Source of the DNA: an uncultured Candidatus Melainabacteria bacterium
Lineage (GTDB): Bacteria > Cyanobacteriota > Vampirovibrionia > Gastranaerophilales > Gastranaerophilaceae
Assembly (NCBI GenBank): GCA_934754775.1
Contig: CAKVIM010000016.1
Coordinates: 1 to 33,405, forward strand
Reading direction: 5' to 3'
DNA length: 33,405 nt
A program made the position numbers and the translations under genes. Of this stretch, positions 1 to 7,711 are shown one piece after another. Position 1 is the first letter of the stretch. Each line of letters opens with the position of its first letter. The notes under the pieces were generated by a model. The model saw nothing but the letters and a program-made list of their open reading frames with translations. It searched no databases and was not told the DNA's origin.

Positions 1-174
1 GGTAGCGTAGGTAAAGGTGCAGCACTGGGAACTGCAGTAGGTGCAGGTGGCGGACTTGTCAAGTCTGCTTTTGACAAAGGCAATGATGTAGAAATACCGG
101 CAAACGCAAGTGTTGATTTAATTTTGACACAACCGATTACGACATCGGCATCAGGCTATAGTTATGAGAATTAG
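1..174 (+). CDS. C-terminal end of a glycine-rich, probably exported protein (partial)
   Basis: The window opens inside a reading frame that ends with TAG at 172-174, so only the last 57 residues are visible. They begin with a glycine-zipper-like stretch of alternating Gly/Ala (GAALGTAVGAGGG) followed by a segment with alternating hydrophobic residues around 'VEIPANASVDLILTQPIT'. That layout, a Gly zipper followed by a beta-rich tail built on 'IPA..xxDxxLxxP', occurs in envelope proteins with barrel- or sandwich-like C-termini, but I cannot assign a family. It lies 69 bp upstream of the tonB-like gene on the same strand and could belong to the same envelope operon. The frame is open without interruption. 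Function unknown. Confidence 0.6.
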   Translation, partial: GSVGKGAALGTAVGAGGGLVKSAFDKGNDVEIPANASVDLILTQPITTSASGYSYEN

Positions 175-243
175 TAAGTAGGTTAATTTAATTTGCCTGC
201 CGGATTCTTTATGCTAAAAGGGTAAAATTAGAGAGAAAATAAA

Positions 244-1437
244 GTGACTATTATTAGTAAAAAAAGTTTTATACTAGACGAGGACGAGGATGAAAATATA
301 GAGGATTATGTGCTTCCGACAATTGTCACAAGCAAACCTGAAGTAATCCCGTTTAAAAAATCATTAGCAATTTCTACAGCATTACATCCGACTGTAGTAC
401 TTTTGATATGGTTAATTACAATTGCACTCGCATTAATGGGTATCAATTTAAGCTTATTCAAAAAGCCTGAAGCCCAATTAAAGAAAGATATTGAATTTGT
501 TCTTGTGGATAAGGAAGCAACTCCTAGAAATCCGAAAACAAAAAATCGCTCTGATATGAATTCCAGAAGCGGTGGAATAAATGATCCTAAGCGTAAGGTT
601 TCAATGCCTTCGCCGGCACCTAAAAAGGCGTCTAAGCCATCTGCTGCAGCACAGAGTGCAAATAAACTTATTAAAAAGCAACAGCAACAAGCACAAAAAC
701 ATGCTGTTCAACATAAACAACAAGCAAAACAACAGTCAAAGGCTCAGACTCCGACAAAACAGCAGACAACTGCTAACAAACCTTCGACTGCAAAACCTGC
801 ACCACCAACAGCTAGACCGAATGCAAGACCTGTTTCTGCACCACATCCTGTAGCTAAACCTTCTTCACCATTCTCTGTTGCAGCACCAAAAGGTGCTCCT
901 GTAGGCAAAACTCTTTCAACAGGACCTGTCGGCGGAACAGGTGCAAGTTCCGGTGCAAAATCAGGTGGAAGCACAGGAGCCGGTTCGAGAGGAAGTGCTT
1001 ACGCACCACGTCCTTCTTTATCACCATCAGCTGGTGGCGGTGGCGGTCAATTGTCAAGAGGTACAGGCTCTGGTGGCGGTTCAGGAAACTACGGTAACCC
1101 AGGCGGTGGCGGTGGTGCACCAGGCATTGACGCTCTAAGAGAACCTGATTTTGGTCCTTATATGAGAGAATTGCAACGCAGAATTAAGTTGAATTGGGAT
1201 CCTCCAAAAGGAAACGAAAGCAAGCGTGTAGTTCTATTATTCAAGATTGCAAAAGACGGTAGATTGTTGTCTTGCAGGATTCATAAGTCTTCCGGCATGC
1301 CATCAGCAGACCAAGCGGCATTAAAAGCAGTAGAATTAACTGCACCATTTAGACCGCTACCTGCAGACTTTAAAGGACAAAGCATTGATATTCAGTTTAC
1401 ATTCGACTACAACGTATTCAATGCATCAAGATATTAA
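244..1437 (+). CDS. TonB/TolA-like energy transducer with long Pro/Gln/Gly linker
   Basis: A 397-residue periplasm-spanning protein. Residues ~1-40 are acidic and cytoplasmic. One membrane helix lies at ~48-72 (TVVLLIWLITIALALMGI). A long low-complexity linker follows: Lys/Gln/Ala/Pro-rich at ~95-215, then almost pure Gly/Ser/Ala at ~215-300. The C-terminal ~95 residues (YMRELQRRIKLNWDPP to the end) form a TonB_C/TolA-type domain. Such proteins transmit proton-motive force from an ExbB-ExbD motor to the outer envelope, and exbB and two exbD genes follow directly. The start is GTG at 244 after AGAGAG; no better start exists upstream. A TATGCTAAAA extended -10-like box lies at 210-219. TonB and TolA cannot be told apart here because no TonB-dependent receptor or Pal/TolB gene is in view. 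Confidence 0.85.
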   Translation: MTIISKKSFILDEDEDENIEDYVLPTIVTSKPEVIPFKKSLAISTALHPTVVLLIWLITIALALMGINLSLFKKPEAQLKKDIEFVLVDKEATPRNPKTKNRSDMNSRSGGINDPKRKVSMPSPAPKKASKPSAAAQSANKLIKKQQQQAQKHAVQHKQQAKQQSKAQTPTKQQTTANKPSTAKPAPPTARPNARPVSAPHPVAKPSSPFSVAAPKGAPVGKTLSTGPVGGTGASSGAKSGGSTGAGSRGSAYAPRPSLSPSAGGGGGQLSRGTGSGGGSGNYGNPGGGGGAPGIDALREPDFGPYMRELQRRIKLNWDPPKGNESKRVVLLFKIAKDGRLLSCRIHKSSGMPSADQAALKAVELTAPFRPLPADFKGQSIDIQFTFDYNVFNASRY

Positions 1438-1599
1438 GGGAAAAGGGTAAAACCCTCACCCTAACCCTCTCCCTAGGAGAGGGAAGAAAGAAAAATTAAT
1501 GTAGGTTGAGCATACTTGCCCAACAAAAAACAAAAACAGAGTAGGTTGGGGTTTCACCCCAACAACAAGAAAAAAAATAGAGAAAATGAGGATATAAAA
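1438..1599. repeat. Three palindromic repeat modules stacked between the tonB-like gene and exbB
   Basis: Module A, 1452-1486, carries the hairpin CCCTCTCC-cta-GGAGAGGG (1465-1472/1476-1483) preceded by CTCACCCTAA; the same module recurs at 2276, 29268 and 30604. Module B, 1501-1525, starts TAGGTTGAGCA and closes with TTGCCCAACA, an imperfect palindrome. Module C, 1541-1567, has a perfect stem GTTGGGGT-ttc-ACCCCAAC. B and C share the TAGGTTG...CCCAACA frame and look like members of one family. An upstream extension of the exbB frame through this DNA is therefore not taken as coding. Confidence 0.8.
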
Positions 1600-2247
1600 A
1601 TGGAACTATTATTACATTCAATTCAATTAGACTGGCCGGTATTGTTGCCAATTTTAATCTGTGCAATTTTGACAGTCGCTGTAGCTATCGACAGAGCTGC
1701 ATTTTACAACGCTAACAAAAGAAACGTTATTGAGTTTATTCCAAAATTACAGAAAGAATTAACAAAGAATAACTTAATGGGAGCACAAAACTTAGCCGTT
1801 CAATACGGAGGTATTATTGGCGAAGTTACAGAAGAAGCTGTAAGAATTCTTTCTGAACAGAAAAAAGGATTCTCACGTTCATTTGATATCGCAGCAGCTT
1901 TAGCAACAAGAAAACTTGAACACAGATTAACAATTCTTGGTACAATCGGTGGTGTAGCTCCTTTCTTAGGTTTGTTTGGTACAGTTGTTAGAATTTTGTA
2001 CACATTCCAAGATTTGGCATCACAAGGTAACCAATCTGCTGCAGTTGCAATGGGTATCGGTTCTGCATTGATTGCTACTGCCTTCGGTTTGGGCGTCGCA
2101 ATCGTTGCCGTTGTTTGCTACAACACCTTCCAATCTACAGTTAGAAGATTTGAAGACGATTTCCAATTAATCAAGTTATTGTTCTTGAGCTTCGTAGATT
2201 CAGAAGAAGAAAATCAGTTAAAGTCACAATCTAGTGTGGCATTGTAA
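1600..2247 (+). CDS. exbB: ExbB/TolQ-type motor protein
   Basis: A 215-residue MotA/TolQ/ExbB-family membrane protein that forms the proton channel driving a TonB- or TolA-like arm. A first membrane helix lies near residues 10-30 (WPVLLPILICAILTVAVAI). A cytoplasmic loop follows, then two helices around ~110-185 carrying the family signatures GTIGGVAPFLGLFGTV and GIGSALIATAFGLGVAI. The frame is open from 1516, but those first 28 codons are repeat DNA. The ATG at 1600 has GAGGA at 1588-1592, seven bases upstream, and gives the normal family length. The gene lies between the tonB-like arm and two exbD genes, so the three parts of the motor are together. Confidence 0.93.
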   Translation: MELLLHSIQLDWPVLLPILICAILTVAVAIDRAAFYNANKRNVIEFIPKLQKELTKNNLMGAQNLAVQYGGIIGEVTEEAVRILSEQKKGFSRSFDIAAALATRKLEHRLTILGTIGGVAPFLGLFGTVVRILYTFQDLASQGNQSAAVAMGIGSALIATAFGLGVAIVAVVCYNTFQSTVRRFEDDFQLIKLLFLSFVDSEEENQLKSQSSVAL

Positions 2248-2275
2248 GGAAGTCGCACAATTTGGGAGATGGTTG

Positions 2276-2356
2276 ACACCTCATCCTGCCCTCTCGGGGT
2301 AAATATTTTAACCAGATATATATATCTAGTAGAATGTTAAAAAAAGGAGAGGGAGA
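2276..2356. repeat. Fourth copy of the CACCTCACCC...CCCTCTC palindrome, with an enlarged loop
   Basis: CACCTCATCCTGCCCTCTC at 2277-2295 matches the left half of module A. GGAGAGGGAGAAAG at about 2346-2359 matches its right half, but about 50 bp of AT-rich sequence replaces the usual three-base loop. The right half runs directly into the ribosome binding region of the first exbD. Confidence 0.6.
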
Positions 2357-2366
2357 AAGAGTTAGT

Positions 2367-2885
2367 ATGGCTATAAAATCAGGCAAAAAAGCATTATTTA
2401 CAGAAATAAATATAACGCCATTAACGGATATTTTCTTGGTACTGTTAATTATTATGATGGTTGTTGCTCCGACATTCCAATCAGTTGATAATTCAATTAA
2501 CGTGCCGGAAGTTAACAGCGGGACCTCAATCGAGCAAGGCAAAATAACGGTTTCCGTTACAAAAGATGGTACTATATACGTTGATTCAAGACGTTCTTCC
2601 ATAGATCAGTTAACTTCAGATTTAGAGCTGGCAAAAGGAGATAACGAAAGTCCGGAAGTCGTAGTTAAAGCTGATGCTCAAGCTAAAAGTTCAATAATTC
2701 TGGATATAATGGACGCAGCACAAGATGCTCATTACAAAAAACTTATTGTTGCAGGTGAGCCTTTGAACAAAAAAGAGCAAGAAAAATTGGAAGAAGAAAC
2801 GACTAATTACACTTCTAACAATGTAATGAATGAAGCAACAACACCTTTGCCTACTGATAATCAGTATGAGAATTGGAGTGAATAA
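2367..2885 (+). CDS. exbD: ExbD/TolR-type protein, first copy
   Basis: A 172-residue biopolymer-transport protein with one N-terminal membrane helix. The signature EINITPLTDIFLVLLIIMMV at ~11-30 contains the conserved proton-carrying Asp in TPLTD. A periplasmic domain follows. It has an acidic tail of ~35 residues that the next copy lacks. The frame is open from 2334, but the ATG at 2367 gives the standard TolR/ExbD N-terminus and the earlier codons lie in repeat DNA. Its stop overlaps the ATG of the second exbD by one base (TAATG), so the two are translationally coupled. Works with the ExbB upstream. Confidence 0.92.
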   Translation: MAIKSGKKALFTEINITPLTDIFLVLLIIMMVVAPTFQSVDNSINVPEVNSGTSIEQGKITVSVTKDGTIYVDSRRSSIDQLTSDLELAKGDNESPEVVVKADAQAKSSIILDIMDAAQDAHYKKLIVAGEPLNKKEQEKLEEETTNYTSNNVMNEATTPLPTDNQYENWSE

Positions 2886-3262
2886 TGCGTGATAGTTTTA
2901 ATGAAATAAATATTACACCACTAACAGATATTTTCTTAGTACTACTAATCATAATGATGGTTATAGCACCGCTTCTTGACCAACAAGGTTTAAATCTTGC
3001 GGTGCCGGAAGTAGTTAATCAGGAACAAATCGCTAAAGATTCAAAAATCATGGATTTTAGCGTAACCGGTGATAACAAATATATCTTTGACGGTCAAGAA
3101 ATTGCCGCTGCAGATTTGGAATCAACAGTTTCTGAACACACAAAAGATTTTCCGGACGGACTTTTGATTCAGGTTGATGAAAATGCTGACCACGGAACTG
3201 TAGTAAAACTTATGGACAGTGCACGAAATGTGGGTGTTACAAGCATTTCGCTTGCGAGATAG
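2885..3262 (+). CDS. exbD: ExbD/TolR-type protein, second copy
   Basis: A 125-residue ExbD/TolR protein. The membrane-helix block is nearly identical to that of the preceding gene (NEINITPLTDIFLVLLIIMM, Asp conserved), but the periplasmic domains have diverged, so the pair is an old tandem duplication under constraint at the motor interface. It starts at the ATG overlapping the previous stop. Two different ExbD subunits may form a heteromeric plug in one ExbB pore, as proposed for other multi-ExbD operons; that is inference. Confidence 0.92.
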   Translation: MRDSFNEINITPLTDIFLVLLIIMMVIAPLLDQQGLNLAVPEVVNQEQIAKDSKIMDFSVTGDNKYIFDGQEIAAADLESTVSEHTKDFPDGLLIQVDENADHGTVVKLMDSARNVGVTSISLAR

Positions 3263-3270
3263 ACTCAAGG

Positions 3271-3404
3271 AAATGAGGTAATAGGGTAATAAGGGAATAA
3301 GAGATTTTAGGGATATTTTTAATTAAATGCACCAATTTAGTGCAATATATAAATTGTACATTTTAAAACCACTTATTCCCTCATTGCCTTATTCCCCTAT
3401 TCAC
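3271..3404. repeat. Imperfect inverted repeat in the spacer after exbD
   Basis: The left arm, ~3276-3310 (GGTAATAGGGTAATAAGGGA...), pairs with the right arm, ~3365-3400 (ACTTATTCCCTCATTGCC...). About 24 of 30 positions match over the best part. A small internal hairpin, TGCAC...GTGCA, lies at 3328-3344 in the AT-rich centre. It looks like a miniature dispersed element; no coding sequence inside. It could also act as a weak terminator for the exb operon. Confidence 0.5.
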
Positions 3405-3425
3405 ATAAAACAGAAAGAAAAAATC

Positions 3426-4226
3426 ATGTTTGAACCGTTTAGCTGGATGTTTAAAAATAACAAATTCAAAGAACATTTCAAATACTTGTTCTTAATTCTG
3501 TTCAGATTTATGATTCCAATAATTATTTTATCTTGTGTCATTTTATTTGATAAGGATTTGCCGCCACTTTGGGGCTATATTTTAGTAGCTTTATCAATCA
3601 TTTTATTTATAATACCGTTTATGTGTATTAACGGATACTTCTGGACTCTAACTGAATGCATTATTAATAGAGAAACCGATATACAAGGTGCAAATATTTA
3701 TAACGGCAAGATTAAAGAGTGCAACAAAATTACTCTTCCTGAAATTTCTACAAAAAAGTTCATTTGGAGAGGAATATCCTCAACCGTTGCGATAGCTTTG
3801 CTAGCAGTTCCAATATTTCTTTTGCTAACCTCTACTGCTGCATTAAGTACAATAAGTTCATTCCCAATACAAGTGGCAATTGCAATACTTATATTCCTTT
3901 GCTTGTTTATTCCTGCACTATTATGGAATTATGCAGCAAGAGATTCTATTTTTGCGGTTTGGAACATAAGAAAAGCTATCTACATTATGGGGAATTACAC
4001 CGGCAAATACATTTTTAACACGGTCTTATGCGTCATTGTATTCATCCTAAACTCTGCAATTATAGCATTAATAACTGCAGCATTTGGCGTCGAAAGCACC
4101 ACCACTGGAACTGATTCAATTATAAAATCTGCAATTATATCAATCTTTAGCTATATGATATTTTTGTACAGCTTGTACGTATATGCTTACTTGCTCGGCA
4201 CAATCACCCCAAATTGTGAGGGATAA
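3426..4226 (+). CDS. Polytopic membrane protein of unknown function
   Basis: A 266-residue protein with about six predicted membrane helices (~21-42, 49-72, 119-143, 150-171, 194-222, 232-258). No catalytic motif is visible. The pattern of paired helices with a short soluble loop (~75-118) recalls DUF4013-like membrane proteins, but I do not recognise it with confidence. The ATG at 3426 is chosen because it is the first after the inverted repeat, has purine-rich AGAAAGAA before it, and precedes a typical amphipathic start (MFEPFSWMFKNNKF). It ends 29 bp from the convergent holB gene with no obvious terminator between them. The frame extends upstream to 3327 through the repeat, which I discount. 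Confidence 0.7.
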   Translation: MFEPFSWMFKNNKFKEHFKYLFLILFRFMIPIIILSCVILFDKDLPPLWGYILVALSIILFIIPFMCINGYFWTLTECIINRETDIQGANIYNGKIKECNKITLPEISTKKFIWRGISSTVAIALLAVPIFLLLTSTAALSTISSFPIQVAIAILIFLCLFIPALLWNYAARDSIFAVWNIRKAIYIMGNYTGKYIFNTVLCVIVFILNSAIIALITAAFGVESTTTGTDSIIKSAIISIFSYMIFLYSLYVYAYLLGTITPNCEG

Positions 4227-4255
4227 AGCTAAATACAAAGGGGACGACAATAAAT

Positions 4256-5101
4256 CTAGTTGATAAGTTTTAAGCACAAATCGTCGAAGATATTAATAGG
4301 ACGCATACCAAGCTTCGCTTGACGCTTTGCATCTTCTACAGCATCAAGATGTTTAATCAATTGAACTTCATGAGGATTTGATTTCAAAAGTGCGAGCATA
4401 TAATTCTGCATCCCGTCTAAAATAGTTTGAATCGGAGTTTCCTTCGTCATATCTTGCAATTTTTGCGAAATATCAAAAACATCTTTTCTCTCAAAATTTA
4501 AATAGTCTGTAAAAATACCATTGATAACGGAATAATCGTACTCAACAGGCTTCAAAGACGGAACAAAAAAGCATTGAGAGCGAGAAATAATCGTTGATAA
4601 AACATCATCAATATAGCGAGTTAAAAATATAAAAGTTACTCCCGCTTGCGGTTCTTCAATAATTTTAAGCAATGAATTTGCAGTTTCAGCTTGAAAATTA
4701 AGCGGATTGAGTCCCGCAACATTCCCCTCATCATCTCTATCACAAAAAATAAAAACTCTATGGAATTCTGAAGCTGACATTAAACTTTCTTTAATCATCT
4801 GTGATTGTTTGATTGAAATAACCGTTTTTGACTCATCATCTTCTGGTTTGTTATCCAATCTTGATATCGTAAGCACGGCAGGATGCGAATTCTCTCGAAT
4901 CCATTTGCAATTAAGACATTCACAATCATCAGATTTATCATCCTTACAATTCAAAAGTCGTGCAATTTCTGTTGCCAAAGTATATTGAGCCTCTAAATCA
5001 CTTCCGTAAAATAGAATACTTTGTGGCAAAGCCCTATTCGTAACAGTTAAAGCTTGAGTGAAATAATTTGTTAAAAATGGGTATTTATCTGATAATAGCA
5101 C
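4256..5101 (-). CDS. holB: DNA polymerase III clamp-loader subunit delta'
   Basis: A 281-residue AAA+-fold subunit of the clamp loader that opens the beta ring together with delta and tau/gamma. Visible signatures: LPQSILFYGSDLEAQYTLA at the nucleotide-binding loop, lacking the GK of a working P-loop as is usual for delta'; a zinc-ribbon Cys cluster (LLNC...CECLNC); IIEEPQAG; and SRSQ, the SRC-like arginine-finger motif. The reading frame is open from 5161, but the start is placed at GTG 5101 because GGAGG lies six bases before it (5112-5108) and the protein then begins 'LLSDKYPFLTNYF', as expected. It overlaps the end of holA by 17 bp, so translation is probably coupled. Confidence 0.9.
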   Translation of the reverse strand: MLLSDKYPFLTNYFTQALTVTNRALPQSILFYGSDLEAQYTLATEIARLLNCKDDKSDDCECLNCKWIRENSHPAVLTISRLDNKPEDDESKTVISIKQSQMIKESLMSASEFHRVFIFCDRDDEGNVAGLNPLNFQAETANSLLKIIEEPQAGVTFIFLTRYIDDVLSTIISRSQCFFVPSLKPVEYDYSVINGIFTDYLNFERKDVFDISQKLQDMTKETPIQTILDGMQNYMLALLKSNPHEVQLIKHLDAVEDAKRQAKLGMRPINIFDDLCLKLIN

Positions 5102-6050
5102 ACTCAACCTCCGATACCATATCAATAGCTTCTGCTGATTTAATTTTATACTCAACTTCAAACAAATTTTCTTTCAGTTTAACTAAATCAGAAAGCTTTG
5201 TATTTTTTAATTTTGTCAACGTCTGTTTAACAACAAATTCGTGCTGACCGGTTAACTTTGAAAGTTCCATCGTTGAACATGAAGAGGATTTTGCTTTAAT
5301 TATTATCCATTTTCTAATCATTGTCTGAATAGCAGATAGTAGCTCCAGCGGGTGTTTTTTATCCAAAAGCTTTTTAAACTCCAAAAGTGCTTTATCTTTC
5401 TCTCCACGCATAATAAGTTCCGTAAAATTGAATAAATCCTGATTTGAGATACAAATATCTTCCACCATCTTTTTGGTAACTATCTTTTCCGGATAAGCAA
5501 TCAATTTCAATTTATCAAGCTCTGTATTGAATTCTCTTAAATTGTTTCCAATTTGTTCAATCAATAGCATAACCGCATCATTTTGCAGTTTAATCCCTTT
5601 AGATTTCGCATGGGTTTGAATCCATGCGGCTATATCATCAGTTTTATAAGTTTTAAAAGTCGGAAACTCTTTTGCATTAAACTTCGATAAAATTTTGTAC
5701 AATTTTCGTCTGGAATCGAGCTTCTTATTTTCATTTCTCGGCAAACGCACAACAAAAACAATATTCAAGCTCTCCGGATTATTTTTCAGAGCATCTTCAA
5801 TATCTGCAAGCTCAGAATCGTCAAAAAAGTTCTTATTTGATAAAAAATAGTCCTCACTATTAATCACTATTAACATATCACCAAACATCATTGGCGGGGT
5901 TCTAAGAGCCGTAATTAAACTAGAATACTCCGGATTTTCCAACACTTGAAAATTCATAGATTTAAAATCAGGATTTAACTTGGCACTCATTTTTTCGAGC
6001 TCAAGTTCAATATTATAATCCTCATCCCCATAGTAAAAATATACAGCCAT
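5085..6050 (-). CDS. holA: DNA polymerase III clamp-loader subunit delta
   Basis: A 321-residue delta subunit, the wrench that contacts the beta clamp. The N-terminus MAVYFYYGDEDYNIEL matches the family opening ('YGxDxYxIE'). TPPMMFGDMLIVI and the later FNTELDKLKLIAYP and LLSAIQTMIRKW blocks are family-typical. A TTG at 6065 is in frame, but the ATG at 6050 gives the canonical N-terminus. There is no Shine-Dalgarno before it; a TATAAT box ends only six bases upstream and a 50-codon ORF stops seven bases upstream. It is followed by holB in an overlapping arrangement, a clamp-loader operon not commonly seen in bacteria, where the two are usually apart. Confidence 0.9.
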   Translation of the reverse strand: MAVYFYYGDEDYNIELELEKMSAKLNPDFKSMNFQVLENPEYSSLITALRTPPMMFGDMLIVINSEDYFLSNKNFFDDSELADIEDALKNNPESLNIVFVVRLPRNENKKLDSRRKLYKILSKFNAKEFPTFKTYKTDDIAAWIQTHAKSKGIKLQNDAVMLLIEQIGNNLREFNTELDKLKLIAYPEKIVTKKMVEDICISNQDLFNFTELIMRGEKDKALLEFKKLLDKKHPLELLSAIQTMIRKWIIIKAKSSSCSTMELSKLTGQHEFVVKQTLTKLKNTKLSDLVKLKENLFEVEYKIKSAEAIDMVSEVECAIIR

Positions 6051-6056
6051 AAAGGA

Positions 6057-6086
6057 ATTATACAATAAAGAACTTCAAGGTTTCAA
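6057..6086 (-). promoter_or_regulatory. Candidate promoter of holA giving a leaderless mRNA
   Basis: On the minus strand TTGAAA (6086-6081), 18 bp, then TATAAT (6062-6057). Transcription from it would begin about at the holA ATG (6050). It lies inside the end of the small ORF 6058-6210, so it may be either a real internal promoter or a chance match in coding DNA. Confidence 0.45.
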
Positions 6087-6210
6087 GCTTGGTTCTGTTA
6101 TTAAGATAATTCAATCTTAATTTATCAATATAAAGCTTTGCTTCTTGTGATAAATTTTCATCTTTGTTAAGCTCACTCATTTGAGTCGGTTTCAAATTCA
6201 ACTTGTTCAT
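6058..6210 (-). CDS. Possible 50-residue small protein upstream of holA
   Basis: ATG at 6210, AGGG about ten bases before it, and TAA at 6060-6058, seven bases before the holA start. The product is rich in Lys, Leu and Asn with a predicted helix in its second half (SQEAKLYIDKLRLNYLNN). It has no recognisable domain. The tight spacing to holA suggests either a small protein translated in the holA-holB operon or a leader ORF coupling translation into holA, which has no ribosome binding site of its own. The alternative is a chance ORF; coding signal cannot be tested by eye at this length. Confidence 0.4.
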   Translation of the reverse strand: MNKLNLKPTQMSELNKDENLSQEAKLYIDKLRLNYLNNRTKLETLKFFIV

Positions 6211-6346
6211 TATTAATTAACCCTTATTATCCCTGTATATATAAAAAGTAATTAATTTGAAAAAAATTGACTTTTAGATTAAGTTTTGTAACACACAATT
6301 CTTAAACAATAGTAAAGCATATTTACATGTTATATAATATAGGTAT

Positions 6347-6571
6347 ATGTATATCGTCAAAAACTTGAAGGACTATAATTTGTCCCACAAGCAGCGTATT
6401 TTTGCGGGCTACTTGAAGGATAATGTGGATTCGTTTGTTTGTTACGAAAAAGTGACAAACCGCAATGCAATGCGTAAATATTTTGCCCCTGATAACGATT
6501 TTATTGAATACTCTACAGCTATAGCAGAACCTGCTGAGCTTATCGTTAGAGCAAACGCCAGTGCGTCCTAA
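6347..6571 (+). CDS. Small hypothetical protein upstream of fliP
   Basis: A 74-residue soluble protein (MYIVKNLKDYNLSHKQRIF...) with no membrane helix or known motif. Codon choice and amino-acid composition look like the neighbours. An overlapping minus-strand frame (6323-6586) gives a less protein-like product rich in Cys, His and Ile and is treated as a shadow. A TATAAT box at 6333-6338 puts the transcription start at about 6345, so the mRNA would be nearly leaderless; there is no Shine-Dalgarno. It lies 97 bp before fliP, which has its own candidate promoter. No function can be given. Confidence 0.55.
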   Translation: MYIVKNLKDYNLSHKQRIFAGYLKDNVDSFVCYEKVTNRNAMRKYFAPDNDFIEYSTAIAEPAELIVRANASAS

Positions 6572-6600
6572 AGAGATTTTATGCAATAAAACTTAATGAT

Positions 6601-6630
6601 TTGCCATGTCCTTATCTAATTTGCTAGCAT
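6601..6630 (+). promoter_or_regulatory. Candidate fliP promoter
   Basis: TTGCCA (6601-6606), 18 bp, TAGCAT (6625-6630), with an extended -10 TGC directly before the -10 box. It gives a ~30-nt leader ending in AAGGA before the fliP ATG. Sigma-70-like rather than sigma-28- or sigma-54-like. Confidence 0.45.
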
Positions 6631-6668
6631 ATAGTAGGGAATTAGTCGATTATTAAGGATTAAATTAA

Positions 6669-7427
6669 ATGAAAATATCTAACTGGAAGAATTGGAGCTT
6701 AGCTATTGGAGCATTATTGTTTTCAATCGTTCCGACTCAAGCTGCAATGACATTTCCAAACATCAATATCGGTGTAGGAACGGCAAATACGCCACAAGAT
6801 TTTACTAACGGGTTGCAAATCTTAATTTGGTTAACCATTTTAACCCTTGCTCCCAGCATACTTATTATGACCACATCGTTTATTCGATTAGTAGTCGTAT
6901 TGTCTTTGACCAGACAAGCAATCGGAGCGGGTAACTTGCCGCCGAACCAAGTAATTACGAGTTTAGCATTAATTTTGACGTTTTTCATTATGGCACCAAC
7001 TTTTAACGAAATTAACGAAAAAGCCTTGCAGCCTTATATGAATAACCAAATCACACAGCAAGTTGCGTTAGACAGAGGTATTGAGCCTATTCGTAAATTT
7101 ATGTTCAAACAAACTCATGAAAAAGAGTTGGCATTGTTTGTAAGAATGGCAAAGATTGAAAAACCTAAGAACAAAGATGATGTACCTACTTATGTATTAT
7201 TGCCGTCATTTATTCTTAGTGAGCTAAAAACAGCGTTCACGATAGGTTTTGTCGTTTATCTTCCGTTTTTGGTAATCGATATTGTAGTATCATCAGTACT
7301 GGTTTCTATGGGTATGATGTTCTTGCCGCCAACTATGATTGCACTACCTTTTAAGCTGATTATGTTTGTAATGGTAGACGGTTGGTATTTGGTTGTAAAA
7401 TCGCTCGTAGAAAGCTTTGTAAGGTAG
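6669..7427 (+). CDS. fliP: Flagellar export gate protein FliP
   Basis: A 252-residue core component of the flagellar type III export gate (five copies in the FliP-FliQ-FliR channel). The N-terminus has a cleavable signal peptide (residues ~1-25, ending TQAAM), usual for FliP. Family blocks follow in order: TTSFIRLVVVLSLTRQAIG, PPNQVITSLALILTFFIMAP, LLPSFILSELKTAFTIGF, LPFLVIDIVVSSVLVSMGMM and PFKLIMFVMVDGW. AAGGA precedes the ATG at 6669. fliQ begins eight bases after the stop. No fliO is seen upstream. Confidence 0.97.
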   Translation: MKISNWKNWSLAIGALLFSIVPTQAAMTFPNINIGVGTANTPQDFTNGLQILIWLTILTLAPSILIMTTSFIRLVVVLSLTRQAIGAGNLPPNQVITSLALILTFFIMAPTFNEINEKALQPYMNNQITQQVALDRGIEPIRKFMFKQTHEKELALFVRMAKIEKPKNKDDVPTYVLLPSFILSELKTAFTIGFVVYLPFLVIDIVVSSVLVSMGMMFLPPTMIALPFKLIMFVMVDGWYLVVKSLVESFVR

Positions 7428-7434
7428 GTTTAGA

Positions 7435-7710
7435 ATGAATCAAGATATAGTAATAACACTTTTGCAGAAAATGTTCATATTGACATTAGAAATGTCCGTT
7501 CCGATTTTACTGGTCGGTGTAGTTTTGGGTCTTTTGGTAAGTATTTTCCAAACAGTTACGCAGATTCAAGAATCAACACTAACTTTCGTTCCCAAAATCG
7601 TTGGTTGTGTTTTATTGCTAATATTTTTGATGCCGTGGATGTTTGGCGTATTCATCACTACAGTTAACGAATTCATGGATATGATTCCACAGCTGATCGG
7701 CGGAGTATAA
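7435..7710 (+). CDS. fliQ: Flagellar export gate protein FliQ
   Basis: A 91-residue protein with two membrane helices, the usual FliQ length. The family signature 'VGVVLGLLVSIFQTVTQIQESTLTFVPKI' is present at ~22-50. It packs around the FliP-FliR pore in the export gate. It starts eight bases after fliP with an AGGT-type site and ends one base before the GTG of fliR, so the three genes are one translational unit. Confidence 0.97.
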   Translation: MNQDIVITLLQKMFILTLEMSVPILLVGVVLGLLVSIFQTVTQIQESTLTFVPKIVGCVLLLIFLMPWMFGVFITTVNEFMDMIPQLIGGV

Positions 7711-7711
7711 C

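Noticed and set aside
581..1138. Several open frames on both strands within the tonB-like gene
   Set aside because: They are shadows of the low-complexity Pro/Gln/Gly linker and encode Gln/His/Leu-rich nonsense.
1516..1599. 28-codon N-terminal extension of ExbB from a TTG/other start
   Set aside because: It is encoded by palindromic repeat DNA, has no family similarity, and ATG 1600 has a good ribosome binding site.
6323..6586. 87-residue minus-strand frame opposite the gene at 6347
   Set aside because: Composition rich in Cys, His and Ile is unlike the neighbours; the plus-strand frame has a promoter and balanced composition.
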